From the NCBI GenBank assembly GCA_963678275.1, contig OY782765.1:3596001-3660000 (forward strand): a stretch of 64,000 nucleotides of DNA, in the 5' to 3' direction. Shown here in pieces: positions 61,487-64,000 of the stretch. The DNA is from G963677445 sp963678275. GTDB lineage: Bacteria; Bacteroidota; Ignavibacteria; Ignavibacteriales; Melioribacteraceae. Within the stretch, counting starts at the first letter, position 1. Every line of letters begins with the position of its first letter. The notes under the pieces are model-generated. The model was not told the origin of the DNA and did not search any database. It saw only the letters and a program-made list of their open reading frames with translations. The position numbers and the translations under genes were made by a program.

Positions 61487-63187
61487 ATGGATATACGCAA
61501 TAAAACTGTCCTCGTTCTCGGCGGATGGGGACTTGTTGGAAATGCCCTGATCAGAAAAATAATGCCCGAAGAACCAAAAAAAATAATCGTTACCTCCCTT
61601 AAACAGTGGGAAGCTGAAACTCAGTGTAAAAATCTTCATGAACAATATCCCGGTAAACCGGCCGATTATTTCACTCCCTGGTGGGGAAATATTTTTGTGA
61701 GAAATGATTTTAAAGATTCCGACCGTTTTGGAATTCTGGAAAACCCTGAAACAAGGAAAGTGATGATGAGCGATATCATGGATGAAATGACCGATGATAT
61801 CCTCAAAAGTTCAGCTATTTACCAGCTTCTTGATACTCATAAACCGGACATAATTGTAGATTGTATCAACTCGGCAACCGGCATCGCTTACCAGGATGTT
61901 TATACATCATACTGGCATATCAAGTCTAAAATAGCGAAGAACCCTACTGCCGAAGAGATGATAGCCGAAACTGAAAAGCTGATATGCACCATGTATGTGC
62001 CACAGCTTATCAGACATGTGCAGATCCTTTACAACTCGATGAACGCGGCCTCAACCTGTATTTATGTAAAAATAGGAACATCAGGAACAGGAGGTATGGG
62101 TCTGAACATTCCTTATACCCACAGTGAAGAAAAACCGTCACGCGTGCTGCTCAGTAAATCATGCGTGGCCGGCGCTCATACTCTTCTTCTTTTCCTTATG
62201 GGAAGAACGCCCGGCAGCGCCATTACCAAGGAGATTAAACCTACGGCGGCTATCGCCTGGAAACGTATTGAATATGGTGAGATCATAAAACGTGGCAAAG
62301 CTATCGAGATTGTAAATGTTCCTATCGAACAGGCAGTTAATCTTGGCGAGACATTCAAACTCAGTCTTGATAAGGAATTCCCGGTTACAGGTGAAACATT
62401 AAAATCGGTATTTATCGACACAGGTGAAAACGGCACATTCTCACGCGGTGAATTTGAGGCTATCACAGCCCAGGGACAGATGGAATATGTTACCCCTGAA
62501 GAGATCGCCGAAGATGCCATTTATGAAATCAAAGGTGGAAACACCGGGCATGATATTATCAACGCTCTCGACAACGCGACTCTCGAACCAACCTACCGCG
62601 CAGGATTTATGCAGCACAGCGCTGTGGATAAACTGGCCGAACTTGAAGAGATTAATGAAACCGACAGCGTTGCTTTCGAGCTTCTCGGACCGCCGCGTCT
62701 TTCTAAACTGCTTTATGAAATTCACCTGCTGAGAAAACTTTTCGGCGGAATGAAGGAAATTATCGCGGCGTCACCTGAAAAAATGTCGGAGAAAGCATTC
62801 GAACTTATTAAAAACAACACAAAATTAAGAAACGAAGCGCTTTCAATAGGCATCCCGATTCTTTTGCCCGACGGTAAATCACTGCTCCGCGGCAATATGA
62901 TAAAGATACCTCCCTTCCGTGGCGATAACGAAATACCACTGACAGAAAAAAATATGGAAATATGGGCGCATGACGGCTGGATTGATCTTCGCGCTAAAAA
63001 TATGAAAGCATGGATCGACAGGCTTAATGTGATCATCAAAGAAGCTGAAGATATTCCTTCATTCGACACAAGTTCTATGCACGTAAGAAATAAAAAATAC
63101 TGGAACGACTTCAAACAGATCGATATTGGTAAAGTTGTCGGCTGGATATTCATCAAGGAAGAAAAAGGTGAAAGAATGAAAGCTTAA
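61487..63187 (+). CDS. NAD(P)-binding Rossmann-fold protein (SDR/epimerase-like)
   Basis: This 566-residue protein has the cofactor motif TVLVLGGWGLVGNALIRKI (GGxGxxG) at residues 8-26, then DIIVDCINSATGIAYQDVY in place of the usual N-A-A motif. A long C-terminal part was not recognised (GTGGMGLNIPYTHSEEKPSR, LLGPPRLSKLLYEIHLLRKL). It lacks a clear Y-x-x-x-K. It is predicted to be a cytoplasmic dehydrogenase or epimerase-like enzyme, and the substrate is not evident. GGAGATACT precedes the ATG. Base composition and strong start suggest a resident chromosomal gene beyond the accessory region. Confidence 0.75.
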   Translation: MDIRNKTVLVLGGWGLVGNALIRKIMPEEPKKIIVTSLKQWEAETQCKNLHEQYPGKPADYFTPWWGNIFVRNDFKDSDRFGILENPETRKVMMSDIMDEMTDDILKSSAIYQLLDTHKPDIIVDCINSATGIAYQDVYTSYWHIKSKIAKNPTAEEMIAETEKLICTMYVPQLIRHVQILYNSMNAASTCIYVKIGTSGTGGMGLNIPYTHSEEKPSRVLLSKSCVAGAHTLLLFLMGRTPGSAITKEIKPTAAIAWKRIEYGEIIKRGKAIEIVNVPIEQAVNLGETFKLSLDKEFPVTGETLKSVFIDTGENGTFSRGEFEAITAQGQMEYVTPEEIAEDAIYEIKGGNTGHDIINALDNATLEPTYRAGFMQHSAVDKLAELEEINETDSVAFELLGPPRLSKLLYEIHLLRKLFGGMKEIIAASPEKMSEKAFELIKNNTKLRNEALSIGIPILLPDGKSLLRGNMIKIPPFRGDNEIPLTEKNMEIWAHDGWIDLRAKNMKAWIDRLNVIIKEAEDIPSFDTSSMHVRNKKYWNDFKQIDIGKVVGWIFIKEEKGERMKA

Positions 63188-63219
63188 GCTTTTTTTTTTA
63201 CTTTTACGTTAATTTTATG

Positions 63220-63246
63220 AACCCGGGTATCCCCCGGGTTTTTTTA
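63220..63246 (+). terminator. Intrinsic terminator
   Basis: AACCCGGG-TATC-CCCCGGGTT followed by a T run, 33 bp after the Rossmann-fold gene. Confidence 0.85.
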
Positions 63247-63314
63247 TTATATTTTTTTGAATATATTATATTTCCAGGTGTATGAAATAGAGAAACCATT
63301 AAGTGAGAATAAAT

Positions 63315-63605
63315 ATGAAATTTTCGAAAAACAAAAATATTTCAACGCTCCTCTTAACACTGTTATTTGCCTTCATCCTTACCGGGTGCGCGAAACATAA
63401 CCCGGTTGATATAACCGATCTGCCCGGATTTTTCTCAGGGTTGCTCCATGGATTTATTATTCTCTTCAGCTTTATTGTAAGCCTCTTTACCGATTATAAA
63501 ATATATGCCTTTCCAAATGCGGGAGGGTGGTATGATTTCGGCTTTCTTCTCGGGGTAATGTTATTTTTTGGCGGCGGCGGCGCGGGCTCCTGCAAGAAAA
63601 AATAA
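63315..63605 (+). CDS. Small lipoprotein with membrane segments
   Basis: This protein has 96 residues from ATG 63315. A GTG at 63303 in frame adds four residues and is less likely. It has a lipoprotein signal (LLFAFILTGC, Cys25), a conserved-looking HNPVDITDLPGFFSGLLHG, a hydrophobic stretch FIILFSFIVSLFTDYKIYAF and a second FGFLLGVMLFFGGGGAG, ending in CKKK. Small proteins of this pattern are widespread and unnamed in many Gram-negative bacteria. The G-rich end is GC-rich, and the sequence downstream has no secure gene. Confidence 0.7.
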   Translation: MKFSKNKNISTLLLTLLFAFILTGCAKHNPVDITDLPGFFSGLLHGFIILFSFIVSLFTDYKIYAFPNAGGWYDFGFLLGVMLFFGGGGAGSCKKK

Positions 63606-64000
63606 CCGGTATTTTTATTTTTTCACAGACTCAGGCCCGGGCGGAAGCGACTATCGCGAAAAGAATAAATACAGTTTGCCCGGCCTTTCCTTTGCGATTC
63701 CGGCCCGGCTTGTCATGGATTATTATACCGGAGGAGCCGCGAATGTGGATTTCAGTCCCTTTTCACCCTTATTTTTCCTGGTTGGCCATCAAATCCTGAC
63801 CATATTTTTTCCGGCTATCATTAAACTGTTTAAACCGGCGGCAGGGGCAGAACCAAAAGGGAATTCAGAAAAAAAGCCGTACTCGTTCTGGTAAACTGGC
63901 AAGCCAGAGCAAAAATAATTCTGTCTGTCCGCCGCGGGGAATTCCTGACGGGATTCTTTTTTAAATTATACTATTTATAACGAGATGAATCAGATATAAA
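63606..64000. other. End of window, no secure gene
   Basis: An open frame from 63568 to 63894 begins inside the lipoprotein gene and has no ribosome site. It is judged doubtful. At 63895-63907 a CTGGCAAGCCAG hairpin similar to other spacers occurs. Nothing else is recognised. Confidence 0.4.

Noticed and set aside
63568..63894. 108-residue open frame at the window end
   Set aside because: Starts inside the small lipoprotein gene in another frame within GC-rich Gly/Ala codons, without a ribosome site; cannot be supported.
1..64000. tRNA or rRNA genes
   Set aside because: A read-through for T-loop (GGTTCRANTCC) and cloverleaf-like patterns found none; not computed with a dedicated program.

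Overview
The window looks like chromosomal DNA of a Gram-negative member of the FCB group (Bacteroidota, Ignavibacteriota or a close relative). Three secreted proteins end in the FxLxQNYPNPFNPxT type A sorting domain read by the type IX secretion system. There is also a TonB-dependent receptor paired with a DUF4249 lipoprotein, several lipoproteins, and many hairpin-rich intergenic repeats of the kind seen in that group. The species assignment is inference. No tRNA, rRNA or CRISPR array was recognised.

Layout. 1-10.7 kb: seven phage-tail-collar-domain (microcystin-dependent-protein-like) paralogues on the + strand, five in a near-continuous run and two more at 9.2-10.7 kb. Between them lie a stand-alone T9SS sorting-domain protein and a 782-residue beta-helix carbohydrate-binding (Cthe_2159-type) protein. 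10.9-12.4 kb: a RelE/HigB-like toxin gene broken by miniature inverted-repeat elements, followed by its intact HTH antitoxin. 12.5-20.3 kb (- strand): a rhodanese-like lipoprotein, DUF4249 + TonB receptor, and a FemAB / polysaccharide-deacetylase-like / acetyltransferase trio for the cell envelope. 21-25.3 kb: two large secreted beta-propeller proteins with T9SS signals. 25.7-26.4 kb: VapBC.

27.1-31.6 kb and 53.0-57.2 kb: two integron-like gene-cassette arrays. Each starts with the same roughly 410-460-bp non-coding leader, which stops matching at a GTTA trinucleotide context. Each continues with same-strand genes separated by 150-250-bp attC-like sites (TATAAC...GTTATA ends, imperfect palindromes with bulged bases). 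No integrase is present in the window. Cassette products include a P63C-domain protein, a nucleoside-deoxyribosyltransferase/TIR-like protein, a DUF4365 protein and several unknowns. Such arrays often carry defence or toxin-immunity genes. This is the most interesting part of the window.

33.0-43.6 kb (- strand): a compact ten-gene operon headed by a GbsR/MarR-type regulator. It encodes a ketoreductase, two non-canonical KAS-III-like enzymes, a sodium:solute symporter, an acyl-CoA ligase, a small lipoprotein, an outer-membrane barrel, a lipoprotein hydrolase and a thiolase. A perfect 12-bp inverted repeat lies between regulator and operon, and a related palindrome lies upstream of the regulator. 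The set suggests import, CoA activation and Claisen/retro-Claisen processing of an unidentified acid.

43.8-53.0 kb: an unstable accessory zone. About 2 kb carrying brnTA + a DUF1801 gene is present twice in direct orientation 7.1 kb apart. Between the copies lie parDE with a perfect operator, an IS1595-type insertion sequence, half of a MITE cut off by that IS, decayed higBA and two small chromosomal genes. 57.4-64 kb: a membrane PP2C/SpoIIE phosphatase, a GNAT acetyltransferase, a GIY-YIG-like protein, a second MITE-like element, a decayed vapBC-like pair, a Rossmann-fold protein, and a small lipoprotein at the edge.
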